A stretch of DNA of 64,000 bases. It comes from Verpa conica (Eukaryota; Ascomycota; Pezizomycetes; Pezizales; Morchellaceae). The DNA is taken from NCBI GenBank assembly GCA_033030425.1, contig JAUFSD010000025.1:310001-374000 (forward strand), read 5' to 3'. The notes below the pieces were generated by a model. That model was not told where the DNA came from. It worked only from the letters and a program-made list of their open reading frames with translations, and did no database searches. Positions 45,386 through 57,976 of this stretch are shown here, piece after piece. A program made the position numbers and the translations under genes. Positions within the stretch are counted from its first letter, which is position 1. The number at the start of each line of letters is the position of its first letter.

Positions 45386-48300
45386 ATGCCGATGCTTATA
45401 TATACAGCCCACACGGGAGAATGTCTACAAGCCGACGTGGGGTCATTCACTTCGTGAGTCCCCGATCACTACTCCCACAGCTACCGAAGCTCTTGTAGAG
45501 CTCCGGGGAAGCTACGGCCACATAGCTAACTACTCCAGTGTTGATGAGCTGCGAAAATGGATCGATTCCCAGATCTCCCTTCCCCCGGCATGTCAAATCC
45601 TGATGACGAGCCGGGGGACAAACTTCAAGCCCGCCTCTCTTACGCAAGAGGTCCGTTCCCCTCCGCTGTGTCACTAGCTCACAACTAACACCCTTAGCGC
45701 GAACTCTATCTTTTTGACCGCCGCCACCTCACACAACCCTCCCCCCCACCACCCACTTCCCCAATACCGCGGGTCCAAACACCCTCCCCGTTCCCGACGA
45801 ACCTTGACTCTGAGACAGAGCTCTCGTCTTGGCGGTCCCTGTTCAAGAAACGGCTAAGTTGGAGTGAGAGCGTGCTTAACCATGCCCACATGCTCGCTGA
45901 GCAGATTGCCGAGAATGACACTGCAACTGAGGTGATACGGCAAGCTGTCAAGGTCGCATTCAGCAACCTCGAGTACCACTCCGGCACCTTGAATGGCTCC
46001 CTAGGCAAGCTACGAGACTGGGCAGAGGGAGTACTGGTGGACCAAGATCGAGTCCTGGCTGAGTGGGAAGGGGGTGTGGGCATTCTTACTCGACTGCCGG
46101 TACATCCCGAGCTGAGAAGATATCACCAAGCTGAGTCTGAGGGAGAGCAACAGGAGGCGAAGGTCCTGGCAGACTTCTTCACGATCAAGGAGGTCCAGCT
46201 TGCTGCTTCAACGCTTATGGATCTGAGTCAGAAGTTTGAGAAAGATGTGATTGAGCTTAGCGAGACGATTGAAGATATAGTTGGTCAAACACAGGTCTTG
46301 AAGGGAGAAATTCAGCGTGAGAAGGAACTTGTGGGACGAGGTGGAGTGGCGGAGAATTGTAAGATGTTGATTGGGGAGATAGAGGTGTTGGTGAAGAAGG
46401 TACGGACGGATTACGACTACGTACTTACGCTACAGGGACCAAGAGCGATATCTACAGCGAGTAAGAGAGCTTATGCTAGCACGAGTGAATATTTGCCGGG
46501 GCTTGTGAGTGTAGTGGGGGATGTGGGAAGGGTTCTGCAGGAGGCGGTTAAACTTAAGGTAGTACTACATCCAAGCCTTAGTCATTACACCCTATAATAG
46601 AATTCTAACTAATATGACAATAGAATGAGGCTTCAGTAACAAGTACCACTCATCTGCAAACAATCGCACATATCCAATCTCTGTGTGCCCCCGTTAATCC
46701 CACCCTTTCATCCCTTGATAGCACCTTCACCGAGGATGCCTCTCTCCGGCTCTTAACCCTCATCACACGCTTTCCTAGCATCTATGGCTCACTCCTCATT
46801 GAATGTGTTCGTCGCCGTGAATGGTCCGCAAAATTCACGAGTGATTCTCAACGCGTCGCGGAAGACCTCGCAAATATCAAGGAAGATGAAGAAAAACGAC
46901 GGAGAAAGTGGATGCGGAATACTGGATCCTTCTTACCATTCAGTCTCGATGGGGGAGATGGTGTACAGGGGGTTGTTAGAGCAGAGTTGACAACCCGTGG
47001 AGATGTGACTGGAGGATTGCCGAATATTAATCGTGCGGATGTTGAAACATTCCTTACGACAATCAAGGCTATAGAGGGGATGGAGGGGACATGGAAAGAG
47101 CTGCAGGGGCTCTACACTAAACTCGATGAAGCATCAACTACAGGAGGAAGAAAACATGGCGGCAAACGGCCAAAGGGGTTCAAATTCGGTTCTATCCATG
47201 AAGCTACAAACACGGGCGTAAGCTCAATCTTTGTTCCACGTGGTGATGAAGAACTCAAGACCCTCCGTGCGGAGAAGGAGGCACTGCAGCAACGGGTACA
47301 AGGGTATGAGAGCCGTGTCCGGAAGCTCGAAGACCTAATACATAGAGCCAGGGCGACCACCGGAAATGTCTACACTACCGCGCAAACTCCGCAGTCCGCC
47401 TCAAGCACACCGCAACCCATACAGCAGGCATTTCCAACTGAAGGACCTACAAGCCCTATAAGACGCATCAGCTCTGAAACAATTGTAGATAGAACGCGTA
47501 TCACTGCACTCGAGGCTGAGCTAGCTACAGAACGGGAACTCACTGCGAAGCTGAGGCAGGAAGCAACTGCACGTGCAGGGAGTGAGAAGGAGATGAGTGA
47601 GAGAATGAGAAGTGCAGATGATACCAAGCGTGATCTTGTTGCAAACTTGGAGGCACTGGATCAGCAACATATCGTCGAGCGTAAAGCTTTCCAGTCGGAG
47701 ATTGAGGAGTTGAAGGGAAAACTTGACGAAGCATATGAGGAGCTCGATCGTGACGAGGAGCGTATCAAGAGCCTCGAAGGCGAATTGGAAATCATCGGTG
47801 GCGAAGTAGAGAGGCTACAAGGAGAGAATGGGAGGCTTGTTGAGAGTGTACGTGGCATGGAGGAATCAATGAAGGGCATGAAAGAATTATTGGAAAGTGC
47901 AAAGCAGGAGAATGTGGAGCGGGAGAGCCTAGTGGATAGGGTGAAGGGGGCACATGAGCAGCTGGGTGGAGAGACGGCACCAGATGATTTAGGGAAGCTA
48001 ATGGACGATATCGAAGCGCTTATTGCAAAGAGTGTGGACCGGAGCAAAGATCTTGCAAGGCAGCTAGAGGAGGCCAAGGAGCACGAAGATACAGCAGTGA
48101 AAGAGAAAGGGGAACTGGAAAGGAGGCTAGAAAGCAGGAGTATCAAAGCGAAGGATCTTACACAGAGGTTGTATACACATAATATCCGTTCAATTCGGCT
48201 ACTTGAGTCGCTAGGATATCGGATTGTCCGAAATGAAGGCAGCACGACAATCGTAAAGGTCTCCCGAAGTAACAACAGTGATAGCGTCGTGTTGAGTCGC

Positions 48301-49203
48301 TCATCCCACGATATGTCTGCATCCATGAAAAAATCTGGCCAACTCCCCCCTGCCACGGCAGAAGATGTTAATCTCCTCTATTGGCTCCACGACTCCGACT
48401 CCTCAGCGGAAGATGAAGCGTTTTCTGCATATCTCACCAATATCTCATCCCTTGACCTAGATGCATTCTCAGATACCGTCACAAGTCGAGTCAAGAAGGT
48501 CGAAAACGACTGCCGCCAGCTAATGAAACAATCTCGTGCATACCGCGAGAAATACTACCGCTCTCGTGACGAAGCAAACGAGAAAATCGCCTTCAAATCT
48601 TTCAAATCTGGTGACCTCGCACTCTTTCTCCCTACACGCAACTCTGCAACCCGTCCATGGGCAGCATTCAACGTTGGTGCGCCACACTTCTTCCTTAAAG
48701 AGGAAAGCGGCCACAACCTCCGCTCACGAGATTGGCTACTGGCACGTATCACAAAGATCGAAGATCGTGTCGTCGACCTTTCACGCTCTGCAGCGTCTAT
48801 ACAGCTACCACCTGACCGCTCAAGTATCCACTCCTCAGACGGCGCAAGTATAGACGATGAGAATCCATTTGAGCTATCAGACGGCCTCCGATGGTATCTT
48901 CTTGATGCGGTTGAGGAGAAGCCCGGCGCACCTACTACCCCCGGCCTCTCATCTAGTACTGTGGCTGCCGCAAACGTGGACGCAAAAGGATCACTCCGGT
49001 CCCGGAAGCCGGTCACAGGGGCAAAGAAAACACTCTCGCAGATCACGACTGAGCACTCGCGTCGTAGCTCCTCTGCGAGTGGTAGGGGGAACTTACATTC
49101 ACGTGATGGAGCACCGGGGGATGTAGTAGCTGCTCTGAGAGAGGGGTTGGAGGCACAGTCAGGGGAAGTGACAGTGGAGGGGGCGGAGAAGGATGGGAGT
49201 TGA
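45386..49203 (+). CDS. ATG11: Autophagy-related scaffold protein 11
   Basis: Exons are 45386-45453, 45539-45650, 45698-46558 and 46624-49203, giving 1206 aa. The start MPMLIYTAHTGECLQADVG gives the ubiquitin-like N-terminal fold typical of ATG11, continuing VDELRKWIDSQISLPPACQI. Long coiled coils fill the middle (about residues 500-780, e.g. RVQGYESRVRKLEDLIHRA). The C-terminal ATG11 domain is clear: FKSGDLALFLPTRNSATRPW, AAFNVGAPHFFLKEE and RDWLLARITKIEDRVVDLS. ATG11 is the scaffold of selective autophagy; it links cargo receptors and Atg1 kinase at the forming autophagosome and is important for pexophagy and mitophagy. Length is slightly under the usual 1300-1400 aa of filamentous fungi. 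Confidence 0.94.
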
Positions 49204-49825
49204 CGATTATGGGGGGGTGTTTGGGGGATAAAGTAGTGGTTCGTGTTTTTTTTTGGCGTTCTTGGTTCGGATTGGATCGGATTTTTGGTGTGAGTGGTTT
49301 CTTGGACTAGTGAGGGTGGGGGGTTGGATGACGGTGGTTGGTTGGTGCTTCTTGTAACGGGTAACTCCTAAGACGTTTAAGATAAAAAAACCATGTTTTT
49401 TGATCAATCTTTTGCCATGCTCCTGGGTGTGTTATGTGTATGACCTTTTGACCGCAGTTGTCACTATTTTTCAGTTGACCTGCTCCCAGACTTATTCCCG
49501 TTTTCAATCAATTCTTGTACCCATAGATGGCGGAAGCTAGTCTTTCTCCCTGTTTTTAACTGCGTGTATTTTCTGCGTAAATCCTGCTTTGGGTTGGATG
49601 ATGTTTCATAAATTATTACTCACTTCTCTCTACCATTCACGTGATCCAATTTTCCTATTTATGCAAATGTTCAGGATTGGCTATTTACCTAGGTCCTGAA
49701 AGAGACGTGCCCAGCGCAATTAAAGTACATATCACCCCGTTAGCAATTCTCAAATAAAATTTAACCCTGATCCTACACCCCAGCCAAAATGCGCTATGCC
49801 ATTGGCTTTAGTTAATGAATCATCC
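49204..49825. other. Spacer between convergent ATG11 and RING gene
   Basis: T/G-rich 3' flank of ATG11, then AT-rich sequence. Nothing else is seen. Confidence 0.5.
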
Positions 49826-52428
49826 CTAAGCACTAGGGTGATAATTCTCCTTTTCATCTTTAGACGTATCCTCCCCCCCCTCCTCCTCCTCCTCAGGATC
49901 ACTAAAACAATTATCCTCCGTTGGGCTCACGAGCTTAATGATATAATTATTTGACAACGGGCTATTATCCCGAGTAGGCTTTCTACCCCTGAAATGCAGA
50001 TTTACTGGCACCTGCATCTCCCCGGCCATCAACCTACTTCTCTGACCACTCACTGGCGAGTTTTCCACACCCTTGGCAAAAGGAGTAAGTCCTGTAATCT
50101 CGGTCCTTATTTTTGGCGTATTACTTCCTCCAGGTCTTGCCAAAAGTACCGAGGTTTTTGACACAGTATGCCCAGGGTCCACAGATCGTGAGTGGCCCTT
50201 TTTATCTGGACTACGAGAAGAACTTACCCTTTCGTTATCACCCATAGCTGAACTGTTCAAAGCCCCTGATAGACGACCACCCTTAGTTAACAACCCCCCT
50301 CGTCGCCCTGGAGTAATTAAGCCGGCTTTCGTAGACACTGTAGTCCTTCCAATATCACCAATCTTCCAGGCTGCTTCAATATCTTGACAATCTTCCCCTT
50401 GGTGCATGTCCTCTTGATCATTGGAGGCTCCATTTTCAGAAGCTACCGAGAGTTCCCCAGCAAATGCCTCGATTTTCAGGTTCTTTTTAACAAGTCGAGG
50501 AATCTTTGAAACCCGTAGAACTGTGCTCCTGGTTACTGGACTCTCATATCTAGGTGTCTGTGGAATACCGGTGCTCTCGAGGAGCGAGAGTACACGGCGT
50601 GATGCACTGGAAATTGATATGTTTCTTTCCACATCCTCTGCATCTAGGTTATCCTCCCTTTGGTCAAAACCTGGGGATACACGCGGCCACGGCGCCATCC
50701 CTGCTTCATATTTCTGCATTCCGTCCAGTACATAAGCAATTATGCAATGGAAGTCTCGTAGAACATCACCAATTGTAGACTGCGTACTCCACTGCCTAAG
50801 AAGCTCATTTAGAGGAATATTAGGATCGTTTGTTTGGGTACTGTCATCTCCTAGATTTCCACCATTATGTATTTCCGCCCCACCTCGAGCAGCAATATGC
50901 TGGCACCTCCTGACGGCTAGTCTCACTTGCCCAGACGATGAGAAAGCAGCGTTCCACATCTGTGGTGAAATATATGCATCAAAATGTGGCCATCCTGGGC
51001 TTACACCATATAGGGATGCTTCATGACCTCCCTCACCTTCTTCACCAATTTCAAGCTCGTACCTATTCCAGTATTCCGGTTCATTCAATACCATATCTGG
51101 TGTGAGGGCTTGAAGGTCTCTCATTGGCAAATCCGCCAGAACATTGGCCGTTTCTTCTGGCAATGCCACCATTGAGGTCTCTCCAAGGGCATTGAGAGTA
51201 TCAGACACATAACGAGATGTTCTTCTTGTCCGTCTTAGTACTGTTCCACCACCAGATGATGAGAGTGTTGTCCAACTTGGATTCCTTCTTCTACGAGATA
51301 CTAACGGTGGCACTTGCCTCAAGTCTGTATAAGAGGTTCCAGGCTGCTCCTCACTTTGACTCCGAATAGTGAACGAAACCCTTCTAGATATTGATGGATA
51401 ATGTGGGTGTCCATCAAGGTAGGCGTCTGGACTGCACTCCCCATGGTCACCGTGCCAGTTGTATCTCAAACGCCACCCCTCATAGCAAAATGACTCGCTC
51501 CACCGATAGTCACGAAATCTATACTGCTTTCTACAACAAGGGCAACTAGGACTTCCGTGGAAGCATCAATGTCAGCAGTATTAAACATGAATGATAATAC
51601 AAGGAAACTTATCTCGTGAAACCAAACAGCCAAACAAGCACTATGAAAAGCATGCCCACATGGTAATCTAGCGACTTCCCACTCAGCACCACTTGGATCC
51701 AAGAGAGCCATCTCTGCCAGAGTAAATCCCTTCCAGATCCACTCTTCCTGACAGATAGGGCACATCCTTGATTCAAAACACGCTGCAAGCTCGGATTGAG
51801 ATTCGATCAACTGACCCGGCTGAAAGTGACCTTCTGAATGTCTAATAACCATAGCGGATTGGCCATTCGGCTCCATCCTAAATGTCATCAACCCTAAGTC
51901 TGGAGATGACGTTGTATCCCCTGAGGCTTGTGGCCTTGGGGTTCCTTGTCTAGCTATTGGTACCGGAGAAACTTCGTTTCTGGCTCGGGATAGTCTATTA
52001 CCACTTGTCTCAGCAGACACACTAAAGTTGTTTTGGTCAATCTCATCCCGTTGATTTTCTAGAACTTGCATGTTAGGATATAAACCATAATATTCTATTG
52101 GGAGTACGTCTAGAGGCTGCCGGACTGTTGTCCTTGTTGGGTTCAAAGTTGTCTGAAAGTCTGACGGCCTTGTCATAGAAACGCGTCCTTCTGACAAACG
52201 ATACGGTGCCCTCTGGGCGAATTCTTGTGGTACGTAGGTCCCTGAAAGAGAGTTTGAAGGTAAGTCTGCACAACTGGTAGTGGTATTGATTGTATCATAT
52301 TGAGCCGAGTTTCCAACAGGAGGAGGTGGTGGATGAGGCGGATGAGGGGATTCATTAGTGCTATAGAAACGCCTAGGTCCAACATCTGTGTCCAACTCTA
52401 AGTGATTTGATCGGAATGACTGTGTCAT
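49826..52428 (-). CDS. RING-H2 finger protein (probable E3 ubiquitin ligase) with AT-AC intron
   Basis: Exons on the minus strand are 51613-52428 and 49826-51556, giving 848 aa. The RING-H2 finger spans the junction: CPICQEEW, then LPCGHAFHSACLAVWFHE in exon 1 and SCPCCRKQYRF at the start of exon 2, giving the C3H2C3 ligand order. The flanking regions (about 190 and 550 residues) are Ser/Pro-rich and look disordered. The intron (51557-51612) starts ATAAGT and ends CCAC, with branch CTGAC; both sides are phase 0, and no GT-AG choice keeps the finger with its conserved Trp. The protein should bind an E2 and ubiquitinate unknown targets. Confidence 0.82.
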
Positions 52429-55400
52429 CTTTACTTTCAAAGGGTTTTAATGGTAACAGAAAATCTATGAGGAGTGTAAAGAGGTTTAAGGGCTAACAGG
52501 GAAATCTTATAAGGAGTTAAAGGCCAGTTCTTTTACGATGCATATGACATCATGACATCAGACCTCCCAATATCACATGTAGTATATGTAGTTCTTGGAA
52601 AACCTTATATCTACGTGTACAAAATCGCCTACATGTCCTTATTTGGGTTTACATAATAAGAATTGAACATGAGTGGTGGCCGCTTGTGTTCTTCCTGAAA
52701 GTTCATGCTCTCACATTCAAGAATCATTACTGTGCTCTTTTGATCTACAGCAGCTCTTGAAGTACTACTTGAAATTCTTACTTGAGGTTACTCTTCAAAC
52801 TTTCAGATATATGAGTTATAAAGTAACTACAATATTATAGGTAGCTCCTTGATATAACAATAGTGCGACGCTGTAATCTTCCTTTTGCCTTAGTGAGCAA
52901 CACGCTATGGCAGTGGCATAAAGAGCCTCAATAGTATAAAACAACATGTAAATTTATCCCGAGAAAAGGCTCCGAAAGGGCGCTAGTGATCCCAAATCAC
53001 GTGGGGGAACATACTTTACAAATTAATCCGGGTAAGGAAACGGTTCCCAATAACATAAGCTGTGGTAGGAGCACTTTAGACTCACGTATACGCAGGCCAG
53101 GGTTCTGCATATGCCAATTCAAATTCAATATTCCTTGCGTAGAGCCCACTAGCTCCCTAGGAGATAGACGGATAATCTAGATTAACGGTAAACCAACTCC
53201 TATACGAACAAAGGACAATCTTCCAAGTAATGCAATCCTCAGATCATTACCTAAAGCTATATTTGTTTATACGGACGAGAACACAGCCGCCGCCTCGAGC
53301 AGCCAGGCATACTACATGAATTTCATATATACCAAAATCTCTCTTACGGCTAGTTTATATTGATAGACAACTTGCTTACTTGGACCTTATATACAAGGGT
53401 CTTAGTATATTTGTGCCCCTAGTCTCAAGGGACTCATTTCTTAACTGGAAGACATTGTCATTTAAGGCTGGTCATACTTAAGAATACCCTAGTGTATCAG
53501 ATCCAGGCAGCAAAAATCAAATAACTAAAAGTGGTGCTAGAGTCGTGGTGGGTGGGGAAGGCTGAGATATCGTCTATGTAGTACAAGGCTGAGGGTTTAT
53601 ATTCAAGGCTTATTTGCCGCATGAACACGTAGGGACCCGGACTCTGTGTGAGTATATTGCTTTTTTAGTGTCTTGCATGACTATAACTTCCGCGGGGATG
53701 CTCCCGGGCCCACCGGGGTGCGTACTGATTGATTTGATAGGTCGAGTGATAGTACGTGATGAAGTCAAGGGCCCACGTATTCTGCTTCAAGCCCCACTAA
53801 GTACCAGCTGTATTTCTTTGAGCACTAGATCGAGTGTAGCCGGTAGTCAGATATCCTTAGGGCCATCCTCAGTTTTTCGGCGCTTTCCCAAGCCATGTCC
53901 GATATATCAAGTACAAGTATCCTACCTAAGCGAGTTGGTCGATAGGACTTCCATATTTCTTCCCCGCTCCAGTTTACCTCGCATCCTTTACCCTATATTG
54001 TATATACAAATTTCTAGTTCAGTCTACGTCTATGTTCTATCAGCCCTTGGGGTGACACACAAGACAAAAAGTAGGCACCTAGCCTCTATTAGCGCTTAGA
54101 ATTCCAGGGAGATAAATATTTTACTATATTCACAATGACTACATTCTTTGACACCTTGACCATAGTTGGCAGCCTTGTGGCGGCTGTGCACAACTCAGGG
54201 CATACATATGCCATATTCCGTAATACCATGATTTCCGGCTATGTGCAATTAAAATGAGGCAAAAAGAAACTGAGTGTGCTTTACTGGTAACGATTCAACT
54301 CTGACCTATCACAAGTACTACCACCTAGTCGATCTTGCCTATTCAATATATCACATTTTATAGTTGATAATGTGCTGCTAGGAATTTGTAAGAGTGCAAA
54401 TCTTAACAGTAGCGCGCAAAGACAACAAACTGATCTGTGCTTAGCCGAGAGTCTAGGATCGTATTATATCACAATCGTACTCTTAAGAGCTTGGATAATG
54501 ATAACCGATTATTTGTTATTTCGCAAGGCGCCATAAAGTGATCTAGATGGTAGCCTACATGTAATATCAACTCAACGATTGCTTGAATGAAAGTGTCTTG
54601 TGGGTAGTCCTGATCGCTGAGCTTATACGGTAAAATTTACACTATGCACTAAGCTATCAAAGGTCCTTTGAAGCCGCATCTTACGAATTAAACCAATAGG
54701 GGTTGATAATTGCTGGATCCACCCACTCCACTACTCCTCTTCAGGATTATTAAAGAGCCTCAAGGATGAAATAAATATAAGATACTGATGCTTGGGTGGC
54801 TATGCGCCTTGCGAAGCCTAGCTTGACCTCAATCAACTCAATCAACTCAATAATTTATTCTGATTTTGCCCATCCCAGAATTTAGCCTTGACTCTGACAG
54901 AGATTATTCGTAAGATGGTTCTGCAGAATCTTCACACAAGGTATATCAAATTGGGAGTTCTCAGAAGTTTTCTCGAAGAGCGTTGGCCGGAGAATAACAC
55001 TCTAAGAATTCAGGTAACCTGCAAATGCCATCCTAAGATTTCTATGACTTGAGATTTACCCATAGATTTAGGAAGTAGACGCTACTTATTGGAAGATTAC
55101 AGTCCCAGCGGAACTTTCAGAGGTATAGATGCTCTCAGGGAAACTCTCGATCACGCTGACATTATACGATAGGATGATATCAGGGAGATTATGGCACGCT
55201 CCAATCGTAGAGCCTAGCGAAGCATTTCTAGGCCTTCAGTGAATAGGGAATCGATCAGCGATGACATAGAGCGCAACACCGGATCGCTAGAGGGCTGTGT
55301 ATGGAAATGTTGCCGTTGTTTCGGATACCTATCTTGTATCACATGCTGTAGTTAGCATAAGCTTTCCATCATGACTTTAAGAAATGCACCAGTAAATTGT

Positions 55401-55639
55401 TTTCAGACTCTTTTTTGTTCTAGAGTTGAGGTCAAAGTGACCTGGACAAATGAAACCACCTCTCCCAAAAGAATCGAAGTTACCTCATTTTGAATCCCCG
55501 TAACACAAGTTGACGGGGTTGCCGCCGTATGTACGTATCAGCCTCATCGAGCCGATCACCATATCTTGGATATATTTTCCCAAGAGTGCCCCTCAACATC
55601 AAGAGCCAACGCTCACCGCTATCTACACATACTCTACAG
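52429..55639. other. Gene-poor stretch
   Basis: 3.2 kb. A 161-codon ORF at 53614-54099 (+) has no known domain. Around 54890-55140 short open stretches (e.g. LGVLRSFLEERWPENN) could be the remnant of a decayed gene, but I cannot name it. Confidence 0.4.
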
Positions 55640-57521
55640 ATGTATGCCATGGAAAAGGTTACCAGTCTAGAAATAGATAACGTCTTTTATGGATGGGAGA
55701 ATTATCCGCTAGGTTTGTTCGGATATGACCCCGTGGAAGTTGACTTAGGCACATGCCATGCTCGTCTACACGGGGACATTTCCAGGCTCGCAGGAGACTC
55801 CACAGAGATTGAAGCATTAACAGTAGAGCATTCTCATGGTTAGTTGACACTGACATACACAATTGAAAAGCTATTCAAGAATATCTTAGGTCCGGACTCT
55901 AACAAACTTAATTGATGCTAAAGGAGCCAAGACATTGAAGAATACAATACGAAACATTGGTGATTTTGAGAGCTACTTGATGGTCAGATACTCTTGCTCT
56001 ATAATCTCCGTATTCAGTTGAATGTTATATTTATATAAGGCGTTCCTTTTAGGGGCGAGTACATTCAACTTCTACCTTTCTGTGAGTCGACCTCTTTGAG
56101 AATATGAATGCTCTCATTCTAAATCAGCCTCAAAGCTCCGTGAAGCCGGTGTATTCTTTTGGGGAGCTTCTGATTTCCGAAGAAATCCTAAAGAAGCTCC
56201 TCACTTACTTCAAAGTGCTCCCGGGCTTTCTCGACATTCTCCATACCTTCGGAGGTAAAGTAGAGGAAAAAGATGAAGATTTCGGAATCTATAGGCAATA
56301 TATTACAAAAGATGCTCCAGGGCCTTCCGGGTGCTATCAAAATTTTGTTGCTTTTGGTACGTCATAATGGAATCGTTTGATAAATTTCACAATTTTACCG
56401 CTGATATATATATCGAATAACTAGAACTCTGTTATAATTTAAAACACGTTGAGCAGCGCCAAGACAACTGCAACCCAGGCCGATCCTTATGGGCAACAAG
56501 GAAGATGGGCATATATTCAAAATATTACCCCTCGACTAACAGTACAGCCTGGATTCTTTTACAGCCTTCAGCACATTTTTTGCGTCGTGTCGAGGAAGTA
56601 TTTGTACATGACGCCGGTGTGAGCCAAAAGGACCTGAAAAGGCGACACGACTGTGATATCCACCTACTAGCCTTGCAGTCTGCTAATCAAAATTGGACTC
56701 CTTACATAAACTCTCTAGAGCAAGACTTCAAAGCTATGGTAGTATTATCTTCAGATAAGCCTTTTTACAGGAGCTGACGATGGCCTGTAAAAACAATAGG
56801 AGAAGAAAGCACTTGTTGAACTTGAAGATACACAAAGGATCCAAAGGCTTAAGGATAAATTTCTTCAACTATCACACGCGCTTGATATCAATCATGGGGT
56901 AGTTTTTTCTTTGAGACGGGGACTTCGAAATTTTCAAGAGCAGGGACGAGATATCTATGCGAATGAGGCAGAATTCCATAAATATGATGAGTCGTTGGAA
57001 TCGTACTTGCTCCAAACAATCCAACACAAAAACAGAGTTGAGAACCTCATACGAAGAACAGATGGTTTACTCTCCCTGGTAAGCAATAATAAACTGCACG
57101 CTCTCATAAAGTTATATGATTCACTAACTTCCTATGGTATATGATTCCTAAGATACCATACATGTTTGCCCGACGTGAAAATAGCATCATGCTGAAGCTT
57201 TCTGAGAAGGGCACTCAATATGCTAGATCGATGAAAGTCATTACAATATTCACAATGGTGTATCTTCCTCCATCATTTGTAGCGGTATGTATTTGGACTC
57301 AGCGCTTTGATGGAGGTCTAGAGTACTAAGATATGGTTTAGAGTTTTTTTGGCATACAGCTTTTTAATCGGGGCCCCAAAAATAGCCTCAAGTTGGCACC
57401 GGAAGTTCTTTACTATTTCTTAGTCACTGGCATCCTAATGTTGCTTACCTTTGGTACCTGGATATGGTGGGAACGGCGGTCAGCAAGAAAAACGCCAGAC
57501 TCTGGGGCCGAGAAGGTGTAA
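55640..57521 (+). CDS. CorA-like transporter-domain protein
   Basis: Predicted exons are 55640-55822, 55890-55982, 56040-56081, 56128-56356, 56425-56738, 56800-57078, 57153-57284 and 57342-57521, giving 483 aa. The early donors (GTAGAG, GTCAGA) are the least certain; an in-frame ATG at 55529 is an alternative start. The soluble part matches fungal CorA-like proteins (LLISEEILKKLLTYFKVLPG, CYNLKHVEQRQ). A coiled-coil arm follows, then two transmembrane segments, MKVITIFTMVYLPPSFVA and YYFLVTGILMLLTFGTWIWW. The GMN selectivity motif of true CorA magnesium channels is replaced by FGIQ, so ion transport is doubtful. Many such paralogs exist in filamentous fungi; role unknown. Confidence 0.75.
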
Positions 57522-57976
57522 TATATAAGCTCTTTGTAGCTAGAAAACGCCCTATGAGGATGTGATGCTGTAGGTTAAACCCCCCTCTATTTTAAAGTCA
57601 ATGTCAAAAAGGAGGCAAATAAGTATATTGACCAACCAGACAAGTAGACTTTATTTAATAGATAATAGGGTCATAGCGCGGGACGACATGCAATCCGCCC
57701 CTAGCCTGGATAAATTAATATCAAACTCTAGTTCTCCCGAGTTTATTCTATCTCACTGCAATCTGCTCGCAAAAAAATCAAAGCTTGATTGAGGTTTGTC
57801 CGATCGAAACAAAGTAGTAGGAACCATGCTACCTAAGTAATATCTTAAATTTATGCAGGGTACAACCTATCTAATAATATAATATATCATCTAATCTGAT
57901 CCTCTTATCGATCCTCTTATCAGACTATCCTACAGAACCTAGGTATCTCCTAAACTGAGAGACTGAAGTTATCCAT
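57522..57976. other. Spacer between convergent genes
   Basis: No gene is seen; an ORF at 57601-57792 has no domain. Confidence 0.45.

Noticed and set aside
51551..51613. GA-AG reading of the RING gene intron
   Set aside because: The AT-AC reading has a consensus ATAAGT start, a better branch distance and the same frame, so it is preferred; transcript data would decide.
53614..54099. 161-codon plus-strand ORF
   Set aside because: Composition is not protein-like over its length and no family motif is seen.
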